Source of the DNA: Hydrotaea diabolus
Lineage: Eukaryota > Arthropoda > Insecta > Diptera > Muscidae
DNA: 64,000 nt
Assembly: GCA_963513945.1 (NCBI GenBank)
Contig: OY740716.1
Span: 123,928,492 to 123,992,491 of the forward strand
Direction of reading: 5' to 3'
Shown here: piece after piece, positions 33,431 through 45,795 of the stretch
Layout of the letters: each line of letters opens with the position of its first letter
Numbering within the stretch: the stretch's first letter is position 1
Position numbers and translations under genes: made by a program
Notes under the pieces: generated by a model
What the model was told of the DNA's origin: nothing
Databases searched by the model: none
What the model saw: only the letters and a program-made list of their open reading frames with translations

Positions 33431-35590
33431 ATCGTCGGCGGCTAGGCTTAGCAGAAATCCACAGGCGGCGCGCCGCCAGTTTATCAAAGGCGCACTACAT
33501 TTTCAATGACTACAAAGCATTTGTTAATGAATGCCTAAACACAATGAAGAGCATTGGCGCTTGAGAGGAGCTGCTAACGTATAGTGTTATAGAATTATAA
33601 TTAAGACATGTAATGCAAATAACAAATACGCGATAACGTCTAAAACCTACCAAAATCGAATTGGATCTTTAATCCAGCCGAATCTTAAACTTTTAAATCC
33701 ATCCGAAAAATTTTGGTGGGAAAACCCCAACACAACAACGCTGCTTAACATTTTATTTGACACACGAAGCGCGTTTCGTTTAGGTAATGCCTTTCAATCG
33801 AATGCAATCGAATAGTACCAAAAAAGTACCAGTTTTCAAATAATGTCATCCCTGGTGAAGTGTATCTTAATGCGGTGTAGTTACTTAGTTTCTTTTACTT
33901 CGTAGTAGTTAAAGGTTGTGCCGGAGCTAGTTTGCTAGAATAATTTATACAAATAATTTCGTAGATTTTGGTTTTTGTGATTTTTTAACTACCACTGATA
34001 ACATCTGCAGCGCCAATAAATAAAACTATTTAATATGTGTAAATGCTTAGGTCAAAACATTGCCTGTTGGTAAGTTTTAAAAACTGCAGTTTTCATCCAG
34101 AATCTTTACAATTCTGCTCTTTTAGTATCTTCCAAAATCATGCAGTAATTAAAGTATTTATATGTCTGAATTGGATTAGCAATTCACTTCGTATGTTGTT
34201 AGGGATTACTGAAATTGTATCGATGTGCAAAATTGGCGGAACTCTCGCATCCAGCAAATTTTGTTCCTATTTAGATTGTGAAAGGGATCAATAGGATTTA
34301 TCGATCCAAGAGGTGGGATTAAGCCAGAATATGGATACATATCAAAAATAAGAGAACAAATGTATTTTAGCGATATTGTCCTAATGTTTTAACGTATAGG
34401 GCATATAAATGAGAAAAAATACCAACAAAAATTTTGTCGACAGTGGACATTTCCGGAGTTATTATGTAGCCCACGGAGCAAGTATTCTGTACTGATGCAG
34501 GTACCGTTTTTGAACAAATAGTTTTAAGGTACAATTACAATAAAAAAAAAACAAAAATACATTGTGTGGAGCACATAATTTAAAATAAGAAGAAAAATAC
34601 CCATACTTCCCGAGTTACGGAAACCCAAATTGTAGGCAAACAAATAAACATAATCTCACTAGGCAGTATATTACACTGTTGCAGGATGTGTTTCGTTGAA
34701 AAGCTTATTGAAATACCATTAACACGGTTTATAAATATTTTCGATCATTAAACCATTGCGAGGCGGTGGTGCATTTTCAATTATAGTGAATTTTTTTGTA
34801 AGAGTATTTGGGAAAATGTGTCTAAAATCAAAATATCTACGATTTGGAGGTATGTATTTTGTCATGAATAATTATAGCCAGTGCTAAAAGCTTTTATTAA
34901 AGATCACGTTTGACTACTAACCCATTAAAAATCGGATATATTTGAGTTTTACTTCGGCTATATATTCGACATGTATGATGTTTATAGTGTCGTTAGAAAA
35001 CGTATTAAACGGCTTATACATATATATCGGGCATATAAATTGTCGATCGGCAAACCAATTGCGAGTCGGTGCTTGCCTTTAGTGTAGGCTTTTGTTATAC
35101 TTATATAAAATTGTAGCTAATACTTGAAGGATTTGTTTTGTTTCAAGTATTTATTTTGAGGATTGCAGTCGGATCGCAGGCGAAAAAGTATTGAATCTTC
35201 CGTGGCTTTGTCAATTGTAATTGACAATTCATATGGATGGATGCTACTTAAAGGCAACTGATCAACGGTTTTTATTATACTCCTTATATTGTTTTTGTTC
35301 TATTTTCTTTGTAATGCTCTCTATTAAGTAAAATTTACAAAATACGTTGGAACAAAATTAGTTGTACTTTTTTATTTTTTATATTTTTGTGTTAGTGAAA
35401 TATAAACATTTGATAACCAAAATAACTTTTTAAAATATTGTGAGCTTTTTTAAGTGTTTTAGAAAATCCTACGTGACAAAATATATATTGTGATTCCAAA
35501 TGCTTGCGGTTGGTAGCATATTTCTTTTTGTCCAATATATTTGACAACGATCTGCAGTGGCCATAAAAATAAGTGTTTACATGGCTGCTT
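33431..35590. other. AT-rich intergenic, nothing firm
   Basis: 33431-33564 is locally GC-rich and open (RRRLGLAEIHRRRAAS), in DNA that flanked the piggyBac insertion site, but no family is recognised. The rest shows no gene. Confidence 0.35.
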
Positions 35591-35599
35591 AATGGGTAA

Positions 35600-37080
35600 G
35601 ATTTAAAAGCATGTCGAGTTCTAATGAGGATGAAGTCATAACATTTTAAGGAAATATAGATAAAGATAAAGTAGACGAATCCGAAATAACGTATGATGTG
35701 CCAACGGTGATGCAAATCTAAGAGATCGGGAGGCTCAATTATTTAAATTTTTTGAGGATGTCGAGGATGCTTCTTAAGTCGAATTACCAATTATTACACA
35801 TTCAGTTGCTCTGTTGACGAAATGTGAATCGTGAAAACATGTCGCGGAAGCGTTTTTTTCGAAATTTGCATTCGGTGATGCAAATCTAAGAGATCGGGAG
35901 GCTCAATTAATTAAAAATTTTGAGGATGTCGAGGATGCTTCTTAAGTCGAATTACCAATTATTATACATTCAGTTGCTCTGTTGACGAAATGTGAATCGT
36001 GAAAACATGTCGCGGAAGCGTTTCTTCGAAATTCGGAATCATTTGCAACTTTGTGATGAAAGTGATCAAAATAATAATTGCAAAGACCGCCATTATAAGG
36101 TGAGATCAATAATAGACTAAGTTCGCAAACGTCTTTTAAAACTACTCGTACCATTGGACGAAAGCCTATGTGTCGACAAACAAATTATTCCATAAAAATG
36201 TAAATTTGCCTCGAAAATATACATATATTAAAGGAAAACCTTGCCCGTAGGAAATTAAGGTTTTCTTTATGTGGGAAAAAGGCGGAATTCCTTACGAGTT
36301 TATCGTTTACCAAGGCTTCGCTACTTCCATTAATGAAAACTAAATGAAATTATTCGCCTTCGGTGCTGCGGTTGTACTTCAGCGCATACCTAATAAGAAT
36401 AAACAGATTCGCCAACCTTGTTTACCAAATGGGAGAGAAACAAATGTTGGGGGCAGGGGATCATCAGCTGAATGTATCAGTAGTGATGGATGTGTTATAA
36501 TTAATTGATGGTATAATACCAAAGTCATTAACATTGCGTATGCACAAAGCAAAGGCAAGCTATATACTCATCAAAAGGCCTAAACTTGTTTGCATGTAGA
36601 AAAGCATGGGTGGTGTGGATCTTTTGACCAAATGATACAGTGCTTGGATGCAGTACCGTAGAGGTTGTATCACATAAAATATTCCGAAAATTGACAACGG
36701 ATTTGATGACATTCAAATCAATGTTGCTACCACTTTGCTTACTGCCCAAAATGATTTACATCTAAGACGTAAACGGAAGACCTAAACAAACACAGACTAC
36801 AAAAGATGCTAGTGGAAGTAATGTTGGTAATACCATAGATGACTATGGATCCATTTTACGCTGCACAGAAAAAAGTCTACCAAAAATCACCAATAAATGT
36901 GTGCGTCTACTGTGCCCAAGGAAGCACTTGCAAAGTTTTGTAAATTCTACAAATGCCGGTCGATGTAATAATAAGCGATGTTTCAAAAAATACATTTGTA
37001 CTAAATGCAAGGGTTGCCTCTGCGTCAAGCGTGAAAATAACTGTTTTGTTACCATACTGATGATTATAACATTGATCAAA
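35600..37080 (+). pseudogene. second piggyBac-type (PGBD-like) transposase relic
   Basis: Plus-strand frames, in order: MSRKRFFEIRNHLQLCDESD (about 36008), DRHYKVRSIID.VRKRLLKL, LVPLDESLCVDKQIIP (first Asp block), a GKP.P-G-like segment, and FAFGAAVV. MGGVDL and FDQMIQCLD occur in two adjacent frames near 36605 (third Asp block). A Cys-rich C-terminus ends near 37045: CVRLLCPRKHLQSF, CNNKRCFKKYICTKCKGCLC. Many stops and shifts. It differs clearly from the element at 31 kb (DESLCVDKQ versus VDKQLFPYRG), so it is a separate lineage. Terminal repeats not found. Confidence 0.65.
35705..36040. repeat. 168-bp tandem duplication in the PGBD-like relic
   Basis: 35705-35872 and 35873-36040 are near-identical, each beginning CGGTGATGCAAATCTAAGAG and containing AAACATGTCGCGGAAGCG, with a handful of differences. 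The MSRKRFF start codon region is therefore present twice. Confidence 0.85.
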
Positions 37081-39080
37081 ATCATATTTTTATTTGTATA
37101 ACTCTGAATGCATATGAAAATAAAGCTGAATTAATAGTTTTTAATTGTTTGTTTGCGATTATAAAATTTTTTACAACCATTCATGGCATTTGTCAAATAT
37201 ATTTGACAATCTATATCATCAGATCGGCGAGGTATATAAACAAAAATATGTTTCCATCTTCAGAGGGCCGATGTTACCAAATCTACAAATTTTCAGATTT
37301 TTAGCTTACGATAAAATTAATTTGTTTCGGAAAGGGTTAATTGAAAAGTATAGATTAATATCTACTTGTTTGTATATGCCAGGTAAACTCGTACATAAAT
37401 CAAATAGAAATATGGTGTATTCTGTTTAGCAACATAGATTTTTCCGTAAAATGTTGACCATTATGAATTTAAATATCTTGTTCATAAACGAGCTTTGAGC
37501 TTTTTGCAATGAAATCTCAAAAAATATGTGAAGGTTCCCATATCATTTGGTACTTACTTTGACGAAAAGTGATCAACAATGTAAACCTGAAGATTTAAAT
37601 AAGTAAATCGTCCAGTTCTCAAATATCAAAACGTTACTAATTCTGCTAAATTGCATCGGCTTGACTGGCACACAAAGGACTATGATATTTTTTAACGCAA
37701 TGTTTTCTGATCTCATTAAAGGCTAAACGGGCATGATATGTCTACTACTGAACTCCCCCAGTTGGGATGCTGTAGTGTTTTAAATCTAAGTCCCGTTTAA
37801 TATGTTGAGATAACTCGAAAACCAAATTTCTAGAAAAGTTGGAAAGCAGATTCAATTCAAGAATTTTCATTCGATTTTCTTCAATTTCAATAGCGTCAAA
37901 ATTTAATGGACTTTGTAATAAGCACGGTTTTAATACAATACATTTAATTATAAAAAATGCAGGGATACCGGCAGAAAATTCGCGGGACTTAAAAACCCTG
38001 ATCCGGAAAGATCCATAAGCACAAAAAAGCACACCCAATTTCAGGCGGAAAACCAATAAAATAAATATGCCATGCTTATAAATCTGCTCCGTCGTCATAG
38101 ACAAGTCCTCCAATATACAGCCTGTACTATACTTTTACTAATAAATAACAACAAATAGTTATGAAACTTGTACGCAATTATTCCTTTGCCAAAGTGTGAT
38201 ATTTAACAAAATAGTTCAGGGTATAAATATAACACATTAGACACAACTCCCACAAACCCGAGTGCTGAAAACATATGCTATAAAGTATGTCTGTCTGAAG
38301 CATAGTTGAGGAGCAACCTAATAATAACAGAAACCACATAATGATGATTTGGAGACACAAAATAGAATATAAGGCTTTAATGTCTGCACCCCTAAAGCTG
38401 CATATAAAAATCCAGAAAGCAGATCCTTAAATAAAGTTTAAAGAATTAAAGTTCAACTAAAGGCCTTCCACTCAGAAAGACGTTTAAATTAGGAAAAATG
38501 GACCCTTTTACTATTCCTTTAGAAAGTCGGAGTAACACTATTTTAAGTGGGGTTGAATAAGAGTTGCAAAAATTTGTTTTCTATTAGTGATCAATAGCAA
38601 ATTTATCTGAGCTCCCTTGTCTCTACATTAGGCCTGTTTATAACGAGAGTTTCTCTTTTCCCAGACTTTCATTTCCCGGGAAACCGGAAAAAAGTTTTAT
38701 ATTCGCCGGTTTCCCGGAATTTACTAAAATACAAAAATTTAACAAACCATTTTTATTTTGCAGTATGTATACTCATACATATATATTTATTATTTTTTTA
38801 ATCTTTAGATAAAAAATAGTACAAGCTGCAGGTGAAACAAAAACCAACTCGTAAATAAAAATAACTTAAGGTGCATATACGAGTAAAAACTTAATAAAAT
38901 ACTTTTTAAAAATATGCTTTATGAACTAAAAGAGCATTATCAGTCTGTTCCTCATTTTATTTACAAACTTTCCAGTTGTATGGCAGAAAAACATTAATTA
39001 ATTTGACGTTTTGCGTTGTTTTCCACTTGCTTTATACAAATTTAAATTCTTTTTATAGAGTTATTAGGTTCTCGATTATA
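37081..39080. other. AT-rich intergenic with one GC-rich hairpin
   Basis: No gene recognised. 38674-38719 contains CCGGGAAACCGG and its complement CCGGTTTCCCGG around an AT-rich loop. CCCGGGAAACGGAG recurs at 42726. Confidence 0.4.
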
Positions 39081-40830
39081 TTAGTTCTCGTTTATTCTGT
39101 TCAAAATTTTTATTTGCATTTGTTTTGGCATCAGTTTAAATATCCTTAATTTATCTATCTGAAGTATTCGCGCCCAACACGAATTGAGGCGGCTGCACCA
39201 TCCACATCTTAGCTGAGTCAGAACCACGAGCGTCTGCCGAGGTAGCGTCTTCTCCTCTGGTGAAATCTCCGAGGGATGTTCACCTAGCACTATATTCACG
39301 CTATAGCCAAATATTGCTGCGGCTTCATCAGCGTGAACGTAGTTCAGACTTGCCTCATTGTTTCGAAGGTTGCAATGTGACGCCAAAGAATATTGCGCTT
39401 GTTGGTGGTCGGAATGTTAACGTCATCGACTTTAACATTAAGTGACAAGCGAACCTCTGCGGTATCTGTTGTAAACAGTGTGGCTGATGATATGGAGGCG
39501 GATATTTTCATATTGCTCGAGGTGAAGAATCAGTTGTTGTTGTGGTGTGCTGCTTGCGGAACCCATGCTGATGATTAAAACTAGGAAGGTGTTCGATCAG
39601 GCTGGGGAGGAGCAGTGCCTCAAGTGTCTTTGCTACAGGGGGAAAGTAAGGAGATCGGCCTGTACGCTTCTCCTTTGCTTGCGTCTTTGGCTTCAGTAGC
39701 GGTACCACTCTGCCCATTTTCCAGGCATCGGAAACTAAGTGAGTACTCTAAACCCGGGGTATCCAAGAGCTTTAATATCAGCATTGAGATTCCGTGCGAA
39801 CCCAGCGCCTTTGATGACTTTGCGCTACGGATGACATGGGCAACTTCGCCAATGGTAAATTGTGGTGGTGCCTCTTCGACTCGGAGAGCGCAATACTCTC
39901 CTTTTCGCCTTATCACTTTCTGGGTGCTTGATTAACAGGCGGTTAAAATAACACGCGCACCGCTTCGGATCTGTCACCGAACGTGACGGCTGTCCGATCA
40001 TCATTTCTTCCAGGGTTAGAGAGCGATTTGACCATTGTCCTAAACTTACCAATTCCGGAACATAAGTTGCAGTGCTTTAAGTGATTTAGCCAATTTTTCC
40101 GCTTATATTTGTTGATCAATTTACTGATCTCAGAGTTGAGATCCCCAATTCTAGAGTCAGTAAGGTTTGAGTGACGACTATCATCACGTTCGTCTGCGAG
40201 TTCCGCTGCCTCTGCTGGGAAATTTGGTCGTACTTCAGGTATTCTACCAGCAGGAATATGACGAGCGGCTGCTGCGTTGATGATGGCCCGGCTACCCGAA
40301 CATCCGACGGAATGGCTAGATTACTAAAGTTGCGATTGGTGACTACAATCACCCTTTTTTTAATGTGATACGTACGGTGTATACAGACTATAAAGTCGGA
40401 TGGTCTGTTGATGGAGAGAATTATGGGAAGGTGGTCCGATCCTATTGAAATGACGGTTTGTTAGGTGACATCGCCGGGCCTGGCGATGCCATAGTTAAAT
40501 CTGGCGAGCTGTGGCAATCGTCCATAATCCGCTGGGGGTGTCCTCATTCACTGTGCAGAACGTAGAGCTTTTAATTTGCCCCTCTGGTCGTTTTGTAGGA
40601 GAGAATGCCACAGTTCGTGGTGAACATTAAAGTCTCATAGGACCAAGCGGTTATTGCCTTGTTGCAGATTGCTAATGTCAGGCAAATAACGCGGTGCACA
40701 GCTACCAACTGGCGGGATGTATTCGTTGTAAAGCCCTATCTCGGCAGTCTCAGACTTGACTGCTACCCCCATACATTCCATGTCGCGAGATTGTCACTCT
40801 TTGTTGTTATTGTTTAGTTGCTCATAGTGC
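39081..40830 (-). pseudogene. non-LTR retrotransposon ORF2 relic (endonuclease to RT C-terminus)
   Basis: Minus strand, N to C. Near 40700-40500, YIPPVGSCAPRYLPDISNL, DFNVHHELWHS and the TPSG/GSDHLPI blocks of an APE-type endonuclease are readable across frames. At 39900-39510, FTIGEVAHVIRSAKSSKALG then GISML, GEAYRPISLLSP, LLPSLIEHLPSFNHQHGFRK are RT blocks. At 39380-39150, LPRQTLVVLTQLRCGWCSRL and NSCWARI match the tail that follows RT in Jockey-like elements. The YADD core is missing between 39510 and 39386, so an internal deletion exists. Many stops. The clade is Jockey/I-group; finer placement is not possible by eye. Confidence 0.7.
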
Positions 40831-40879
40831 CGAAGAATTCCTTCTTCAGATCGATCCGGTGAATACAACCAGCTATCGT

Positions 40880-41090
40880 GGGATCGTCACTCTTTGTAGA
40901 TGCATCTGCTTTCCAACAATCACTCGTGGATTCTCATTCGCCCAAATGCGGCAATTCTGCTTGTGAGGTGAAAGTGTGCCCCGTCACGAATCACGAAGAG
41001 CAGGAAATGCATTTTGATTTACACGCCCATGTTCGTAAAATGCTTTAACAATCTTAACGCGCTGTTTAATTGTGTACCTCTCCATTATTG
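40880..41090 (-). pseudogene. DD41D transposase fragment, N-terminus
   Basis: Minus strand: MERYTIKQRVKIVKAFYEHG then NQNAFPALRDS, deletion, and HKQNCRIWANENPRVI. It joins the start of the protein to the segment just after the first Asp block, as in the fragments at 12136 and 22508. Confidence 0.65.
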
Positions 41091-41599
41091 AATTTGTCAA
41101 ACACTAAAACTAAGAAATGTCAAATTTATTTGAGCAAAAAACGACGTTAAGGTGTAACACACAAATAACATCGTGCATTATGGTTTAATGCCTAATATCA
41201 ATACAGATTATAAAGAAATGCCATAACAATAAAAACAAAGAAAGAAAAACAAAAATTGTCCTGGTCAGCAGCAACTTGCTATTAAGACCACATAGACGAT
41301 TTACAAAAGACAAAGGAAAATAACATGGACTTAAAGATAGCCCACCAAGCGAGGATGCAACTCAATATATAGGAGAATATAAAGCAAAAGACGGAAAAGT
41401 TTTAATCGAAAAAAAATAACTCGATGGAATTGAACATTTACTAGTTATCAGTGGAAAGTTTTAAAGTTTTAAGTAAAAACACGTAAAGGGTTCTTCGATT
41501 AGGGGAAATAGAATAAAATGATTTTAAATTATATGTTTCCATTAAATTTTGGCAGGAGTAATTTTATTGGACCCAGGGCGACGCTATTGAAACTGAAGG
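41091..41599. other. AT-rich intergenic, nothing recognised
   Basis: Leader-like sequence of the preceding DD41D fragment may extend to about 41180. Nothing else is seen. Confidence 0.35.
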
Positions 41600-41950
41600 A
41601 CATCTCTTTAGAATTGGCTGTAGCTTCCACATTTATGTTCCTCCTATTTTTATGTTTTTAACTCTAGAAGCCGCATTATACATCCACAACTAAGCACGTG
41701 CAAGTTTTATGGATCAAGTACAGAAGCCATCCAAACTATGAAATTTAACACGGTTAAGATATTGCTCCCATACATATAAGTATATGCTAATCCGATTTTA
41801 TGTCTTTAGATCTAGATGCCATATGTTGCATCCAATCTTAATGAAATTTGGCAAAAGTAAGTTCCTCGTGCCATGGACGGCCGCTGTTAAAATTGGAAAA
41901 AATCATTTCAGAATAAGATATAACTCCCACATTCAACCGATTTTACCAAA
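41600..41950. repeat. dispersed degenerate tandem repeat, copy of the 5.8 kb family
   Basis: ATGAAATTTGGCAAAAGTAA, CTAGAAGCCGC/CTAGATGCCAT and CTCCCACATTCAACCGATTTTA recur, as at 5830-6108. About three decayed units are visible. Confidence 0.45.
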
Positions 41951-43206
41951 AACAATAAAATGATCTTACGAATTCGACTACGTTTTAAAATCTGGGTAAA
42001 TTTAAAGGCCGTCCACTTGGGTCCGAAACCCTATTTTCAGTTGGCTTTTGGGTCAGAATATTTAATACGTACCTAAAGATTTTGTCTTATCGAAAGGTTT
42101 TAAATCGCTTATTTTTAATCGGCTTCTAATAAACTCTTCGTGAAAATGTGCATGGAATACCGATCACCGCAGTGTTTTGCCCATCACTTTAACAATTAGG
42201 GCGATCCCTAAAATCTAATTACTGTTTTCGATTTGTAAGAATTATCAACAAATTTCGTTAAAAAAATTGAAAAAACTGCCAGAGAACTCTTAATCAAATT
42301 TAAATTTTGATAGACCATATAATATTTTTTCAAACTAAAAATGTTGATTTACGCCTGTGTTTTGCGATCTTAAAAACCTGATTACTGTTTTGGATTTGTA
42401 AGACTAAAAAACAAAAAAAAAGAAAACTAAGAACATTTAAAAATTTTACAGTTTTAAAACACAATACGAGTATAATATTAAAAGTTAAAATTTGACTACA
42501 TATTATAGAATCTCTTTCACATGACTAAAATTTTGTATATAAGTATATCGCTCAATCCGTTCAAGAACAGCAAGATTTTTAGTACGCCTTAAAATGCATT
42601 TTCTGGCCAAGTGTGTTCATGTGTCAAATAGATAGTATTCTTTACTTTTTCTAATAAATAGTTGTTTAACGTCTACCAAATTTAAATTTAAATCCGACAG
42701 GGTCCTTAAAAAATTTCCCTCTTGCCCGGGAAACGGAGAAGACGAAGGAAAACAAATAATCTGGGTGAATGCAGTACGCTTCTGTTATTGTTACTGAATT
42801 TGCATTATTTTTACATTTTAACTTCATGTAGAAGAAGGAAGCAAAATTAATTTTCTTGGGACGTTTTTTGGACCACTGGTGAGCAATGTGAGTGACGACT
42901 GTGTTTGCGCAGTTAAAAATGGTCTTGCGCCAGTTATTTGTGTTTGATAAATTATGGCAAGAAAATGCACTTTTTTACTTGGTTTTCGTAAAAGGCGCAC
43001 GTGTACATGCTTATTAGAAACATGTCATGGAACTTTTTTAGGATGCTTATGATGTCCTTATTATCTGTCATGCGATAAATGAATGTATGTTGCGTAAAAA
43101 TCTGTATTTCACAACAGCATATTTTCTTTACATTTTTCAGAGTAATTGATTGAACTTTTATAGCAAAACTTTTCCTGCAAAAACAACTTATTATCGCATA
43201 TATACA
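41951..43206. other. AT-rich intergenic, nothing recognised
   Basis: Low-complexity AT-rich sequence. CCCGGGAAACGGAG at 42726 echoes the hairpin at 38674. Confidence 0.35.
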
Positions 43207-43510
43207 CTGTCTCAGACAATTGTCCGTACCCCATTCAACTGAAAATATATTTGATTGTAATTCGAAAAATTATTGCCCAATTCGAATGTAGTGAATTGTT
43301 TTTTAAAGTCCAACAAGTAGTTATAAAAATTGCCGATTAATAATAGAATAAAAAAACACGTTTATTTTTAACAAAAAACTTAAAAATAGTTCAAAATAAT
43401 AACTCAAAAAATTTTCCGTACACAAAAATTTGCATATGTATTTACGAGGGCGGTTCGGAAAGTTCTTAGCCTATCAATGAAAGAGAATAGTTAGTTTTTC
43501 AAAAATATTT

Positions 43511-44635
43511 TTATTTTTCAATATAATCTCCTGAAACTTCAATACACTTAGTCCAACGCTTATCTAGCAATTCTATCCCTTGATTAAAATAGTTTTCCTC
43601 AAGGTCTTTAAAATAGTGGTGGTTGCCAGCAAGGATTTTTTTTAGATTTGGGAACAGGTAAAAGTCACTGGGAGCTAAATCAGGAGAATAAGGTGGGTGG
43701 TCAAGCAACTCGTACTTTGATTCGTTGATTTTAGCCAGTGTTAAAACACTCTTGTGCGCTGGTGCGTTGTCTTGATGAAAAATTATTTTTTTGTGTTGTA
43801 TGCCAGGACGTTTTTCTCGAATTTGTACATTTAATTGATCTAAAAGGTTGCAATAGTACTCTGAATTTATTGTTTTACCCTTTTGCAGATAGTCAATCAA
43901 TAAAATACCTTTGAAGTCCCAAAAAACCGTTGCCATAACCTTACCAGCCGATTGAATTGTTTTTGCCTTCTTTGGGGCACTTCCTCCAGCTTCAGTCCAT
44001 TGTTTGGATTGTTCTTTTGTCTCTGGAGTATAGTGGTGGATCCATGTCTCATCAACAGTTATGAAACGACGCTTAAAATCCATTTTATTTCGCTGAAAAC
44101 GATCCAAACAAGCTTGAGAACTGTTCAATCTTATGCGTTTTTGGTCGACTGTTAACAAGTGCGGCACCCATCTTGCAGAAAGCTTTTTCATCTGTAGTTC
44201 TTCATGCAAAATTAAATGGACTCGATCATTTGAGATGTCCATGATATTAGCTATTTCACGCACTTTTATTCGTCGATCATTTAATACCATATCATGCACT
44301 TTGGCTACAATTTCTGTTGTTGTTGCTGTTTTTGGACGTCCACTACGTGGTTCATCTTAAATGCTTGTACGACCACGTTTAAATTCAGCAACCCAATTTT
44401 TTACTGTTGCATATGAAGGAGCACTTTCACCTAACACATTCACCATATCATTATGAATTTCTTGTCCCGATAAACCTTTTTTATGTAAATATTTAATGAC
44501 AGAAAGGTTTTTCATCTGTAGTTCTTCATGCAAAATTAAATGGACTCGATCATTTGAGATGTCTATGATATTAGCTATTTCACGCACTTTTATTCGTCGA
44601 TCATTTAATACCATATCATACCGATCATTTACCAT
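43511..44635 (-). pseudogene. mariner transposase, one in-frame stop and a duplicated segment
   Basis: From 44635, a 92-codon frame ends in TAA at 44357 and a second frame reads on in the same register to 43511 (263 further codons). The helix-turn-helix region shows YLHKKGLSGQEIHNDMV and APSYATVKNWVAEFKRG; the second domain shows DRRIKVREIANIMDISNDRV, W(V)PH and LTVDQKR. Catalytic blocks are FITVDETWIHHYTPETK (Asp 1), KIIFHQDNAPAHKS (Asp 2) and HPPYSPDLAPSDFYLF (Asp 3), with 34 residues between the last two Asp. The fold resembles the irritans/mellifera groups. The first 40 residues are a copy of the segment NDRRIKVREIANI..., replacing the normal N-terminus. Probably inactive for those two reasons, but the catalytic domain is intact. 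Confidence 0.85.
44175..44622. repeat. displaced direct duplication (~120 bp) inside the mariner
   Basis: About 44175-44297 and 44498-44620 agree at all but a few positions: AGAAAG.TTTTTCATCTGTAG, then TTCATGCAAAATTAAATGG and GATCATTTAATACCATATCA. The copies are 323 bp apart in the same orientation. Confidence 0.85.
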
Positions 44636-44776
44636 GTGTTCATAGCAGAGATGGAAGTTTCCAAAACACTTAACTTTTTTCTGTTTATACCGCGCTTTTT
44701 GTGCTAGGCTAAGAAGTTTCCGAACCGCCCTCGTATAAAATGAATATTATGTTGATGTATTATTTCCTTAATATTT

Positions 44777-45400
44777 AGTGTGGTATCCTTTAACAGCGAT
44801 TACGTCTCTTAAGCGATTTTTCATCGATAAAGCCAGTTTTACTGTGGTTTCTGCACCAATATTCCGCCATTCTTCAACGATGACATCTTTCAGCATTTGC
44901 TTATTAGTTATTTTATGCTGGCGAATTTTTTTATCTACAATACCCCATAGATGTTATATGGGATTTAAATCTGGGCTCTGGGGAGGATGAGGCACCACTT
45001 CCTTAACGTTGTAGAGTAGCCTTTCTCGCACAACCGTGTAAGTGTGCTTTGGGTCGTTATCGTGCATGTATGTATGCTCAAATTAGTGGCGCTAGCTTTT
45101 AAATTTTCTTTTAAAATATTCAAATATCTAAATTTGTCCATCGTTGTTTCCACAAACACGAGATTTCCCACACCTCCAGCTGCCATTGCACCCCACACCA
45201 TCACCGATCCACCACCGTGTTTCATTGTTGCTTTAAGATGCTTTAACTGCAACGCGGTGTTTTCTCTTCGCCACACAAAACGTCTTCCATCCGACCCAAA
45301 AATATTAAATTTACTTTCATCATGCGTCTTTCTGTAGCATAAACGTGGAAATGACAATTTTTGTACTTAATTACCTCTTTGCAGTAAGTTGCTCTTATGA
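44777..45400 (-). pseudogene. Tc1-like transposase relic
   Basis: Minus strand: DESKFNIFGSDGRRFVWRRE then TMKHGGGSVMVWGAMAAGGV and GNLVFVETTMDKFRYLNILK are the classic Tc1 first-Asp and VMVWG regions. Past a shift come the QDNDPKHT-like codons and, near 45000-44930, P.SPDLNPI.HLWG in broken frames. The C-terminal EEWRNIGAETTVKLAL and KGYH are readable to 44777. Upstream, HVPIGKPFI marks the linker. The N-terminal DNA-binding domain is missing. Confidence 0.75.
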
Positions 45401-45466
45401 AGGGTTTTCCAATGGGGACATGGGCCGTATGTTTTCTACGACGAAAACAATCGTCATTAACCGTCA

Positions 45467-45795
45467 ATGGAGAACGCTATCGTGCCATGTAGAATATTAT
45501 TTAGATTACATTTAGATGACCTTGACATCGCCGATATTTGGTTTCAACAAGACGGTGCCACTAGCCACGCAGAATGTGTTACAGTCGATTTACTGAAAGG
45601 AAAATACGGTAAACGTGTTATCTCGAGAAATGGTCCGGACGAATTGCCACCTCGTTCATGTGATTTAACGCCATTGGATTTTTTTTATGAGGCCACATAA
45701 AGTCATTGGTCTATGCCAACAAGCCAACAATTTTAAACGTGCTCAAAGACAATCCAACTCGAAATCGCCAACGTTCCAGTCGAAATGTGAGCATA
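45467..45795 (+). pseudogene. DD41D transposase fragment, C-terminal catalytic part
   Basis: LDDLDIADIWFQQDGATSHA (Asp 2 block), LLKGKYGKRVISRNGP, then RSCDLTPLDFF (Asp 3) followed by a frame break and SLVYANKPTI-like codons. It is closest in wording to the relic at 8773 (DIADMWFQQ), so they may be one subfamily. Confidence 0.7.

Larger units (their letters stand above)
43445..44733 (-). mobile_element. mariner (DD34D) element, nearly complete, nested in Tc1 relic
   Basis: TA duplications at 43443-43444 and 44734-44735 flank ends CGAGGGCGGTTCGGAAAGTT and the complement of AAGTTTCCGAACCGCCCTCG. The terminal inverted repeats are about 29 bp with one or two mismatches. Length of 1289 bp is the full size for mariner. 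It carries the transposase relic below and an internal displaced duplication of about 120 bp. Confidence 0.9.
43207..45400 (-). mobile_element. Tc1-like element split by a nested mariner
   Basis: CACTGTCTCAGACAATTGTC at about 43208 looks like a Tc1 terminal repeat. The transposase remnant lies at 44777-45400. The mariner at 43445-44733 sits between terminal repeat and gene. The opposite end was not found and may be lost where a DD41D fragment begins near 45420. Confidence 0.6.
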
